A stretch of 5,438 nt of DNA from Candidatus Hecatellales archaeon ex4484_218 (GTDB lineage: Archaea > Thermoproteota > Bathyarchaeia > Hecatellales > Hecatellaceae). Where the stretch lies: assembly GCA_002254975.1 (NCBI GenBank), contig NJEB01000052.1, forward strand, positions 1 through 5,438. The letters are read 5' to 3'. Within the stretch, counting starts at the first letter, position 1; each line of letters opens with the position of its first letter. Below the pieces are notes generated by a model that saw only the letters and a list, made by a program, of their open reading frames with translations, did not search any database and was not told the DNA's origin. This document shows, piece after piece, positions 4,501 to 5,438 of the stretch. Made by a program: the position numbers and the translations under genes.

Positions 4501-5438
4501 ATGGAAAAAATTTTTGTAAAACCTGTTTGGTTTGATTCCTTAGGTGCAAAATCTTCATGTACTCTAATTAAAACTCCGGATGTGAAAATTCTTGTAGACC
4601 CAGGTATTGCTGTTATGCAACCTAGTTTTCCAGCATCTGAAGATAAAAAACTTTACTGGTATGAGAAAGGCTTTTCAGCTATAAAATCAGCCTCAAAAAA
4701 GGTTGATTTAGTAGTTATTTCCCACTACCATTATGACCATTTTACAGATTTTGAAAAAGAAATTTATCAAGGAAAAATTGTTTTTGCAAAAAACCCTAAT
4801 GAATACATTAATGATTCTCAACGAGGAAGAGCTGAAGAATTTTACAAACACTTGTATGAAACTTTTGGAGAAGAAAAATTTGAAAATTTGTTAAAAAAGC
4901 CAAAATCTAAAGAATACAAAAATCCTTTGGATAGTATACCTTTAGCAACCTCAAAAAATTTTGGAGATTATGATGAGAGAAGAAAAAATTTGTTGAAGCA
5001 AGGTGAAAAATGGTTTTTTAAAAGGGTTAAAAAATGGTTGGAGTATAAGCGAATTCCAGAATTGGATTTAAAAAAGGTTAAGGTTGTTTTTCCGGAGGGA
5101 AAAGAATTTAAATTCGGAAATACAAGATTAAGGTTCACTCAACCTTTATTTCATGGAATAGAATTTTCAAGGGTTGGATGGGTTTTTTCAACCATTATTG
5201 AGTATGGAAAGGAAAAAATAATTCATTCTTCAGATTTAAACGGGCCTATTATTGAGGATTATGCTGAATGGATTGTTAAGGAAAATCCTACAATGCTTAT
5301 TTTAGATGGCCCTATGACCTATATGCTTGGTTACACACTTAACCTAATTAATTTTCAAAGAACTCAGGAAAATATCCTAAAAATTGTTGGGGAAACAAGT
5401 AAAACTCAAACAATTGTTTATGACCATCATTTACCTAG
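4501..5438 (+). CDS. UPF0282 / COG2248-type metallo-beta-lactamase-fold hydrolase (3' end outside the window)
   Basis: An open frame of 312 complete codons runs off the right edge without a stop. The protein looks like an archaeal UPF0282 metallo-hydrolase, cytosolic with no signal peptide. Visible features: SLGAKSSCT at 13-21; LVDPGIAV at 31-38; the metal-binding HYHYDH at 75-80 (H75, H77, D79, H80); NPNEYINDSQRGRA at 98-111; FHGIEFSRVGWV at 217-228, with H218 a likely ligand; SSDLNGPI at 243-250, with D245 a likely bridging ligand; LDGPMTYMLGY at 268-278; and DHHLP at 308-312. All expected metal ligands are present, so it should be active. The substrate is unknown for the family. The stretch from about 112 to 200 is highly charged and helical, and longer than I recall for the family. 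The start at 4501 lies 12 bp after the HypE-like gene. A weak AGGT (4483-4486) overlapping the upstream stop may serve as ribosome binding site. A short C-terminal part is probably missing. Confidence 0.85.
   Translation, partial: MEKIFVKPVWFDSLGAKSSCTLIKTPDVKILVDPGIAVMQPSFPASEDKKLYWYEKGFSAIKSASKKVDLVVISHYHYDHFTDFEKEIYQGKIVFAKNPNEYINDSQRGRAEEFYKHLYETFGEEKFENLLKKPKSKEYKNPLDSIPLATSKNFGDYDERRKNLLKQGEKWFFKRVKKWLEYKRIPELDLKKVKVVFPEGKEFKFGNTRLRFTQPLFHGIEFSRVGWVFSTIIEYGKEKIIHSSDLNGPIIEDYAEWIVKENPTMLILDGPMTYMLGYTLNLINFQRTQENILKIVGETSKTQTIVYDHHLP

Noticed and set aside
4491..4535. Small plus-strand frame ATG...TGA of 15 codons at the HypE-like/UPF0282 junction
   Set aside because: It is very short and overlaps the start of the hydrolase in another frame. 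A leader-peptide role is conceivable but nothing supports it.
1..5438. CRISPR arrays, insertion-sequence ends, tRNA genes, toxin-antitoxin or defence modules
   Set aside because: No regularly spaced repeats, transposase motifs, tRNA-like segments or defence domains were seen by eye. Base composition stays even across the window.

Overview
The window is a low-G+C (visually about one third or less), gene-dense stretch that looks archaeal. It carries a chain of genes from families that are archaeal or mainly archaeal: a TtuA/Ncs6-type tRNA thiolase with two zinc knuckles, a FAU-1/DUF402 RNA-binding ribonuclease-type protein, an RPA-like triple OB-fold single-stranded DNA-binding protein, a HypE-like AIR-synthase-fold protein, and a UPF0282 (COG2248-type) metallo-beta-lactamase-fold protein. 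Start regions mostly lack Shine-Dalgarno sites and are preceded by TTTAAA/TTTAAT-type TATA-like elements, which also fits archaea. The gene set would suit a TACK-type lineage such as Bathyarchaeia, but that placement is a guess from gene content, not a phylogenetic result.

Layout. Left edge (1-163): the last 53 codons of an unrecognised plus-strand gene. Next (178-1110): the tRNA thiolase, whose Shine-Dalgarno overlaps the stop codon of the preceding gene, so the two are probably co-transcribed. On the minus strand (1078-2115): the FAU-1/DUF402 protein, convergent with the thiolase and sharing 33 bp with it at their 3' ends. A 129-bp AT-rich divergent promoter region (2116-2244) separates it from a tight plus-strand operon: RPA-like protein (2245-3471), then after 9 bp the HypE-like protein (3481-4488), then after 12 bp the UPF0282-like hydrolase (4501 to the window edge, no stop seen).

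How the genes fit together. The thiolase and the FAU-1 protein point to RNA metabolism (tRNA 2-thiolation, RNA processing or decay), and RPA to DNA replication and repair. The two downstream enzymes have recognisable folds and intact active-site motifs but no known substrate in their archaeal families. Their co-transcription with RPA is the least explained part of the window. I found no rRNA, tRNA, CRISPR array, insertion sequence, attachment site or clear sign of horizontal transfer. Base composition and codon use look uniform throughout. This reads as an ordinary conserved archaeal chromosome region with poorly characterised conserved genes rather than a defence or mobile island.
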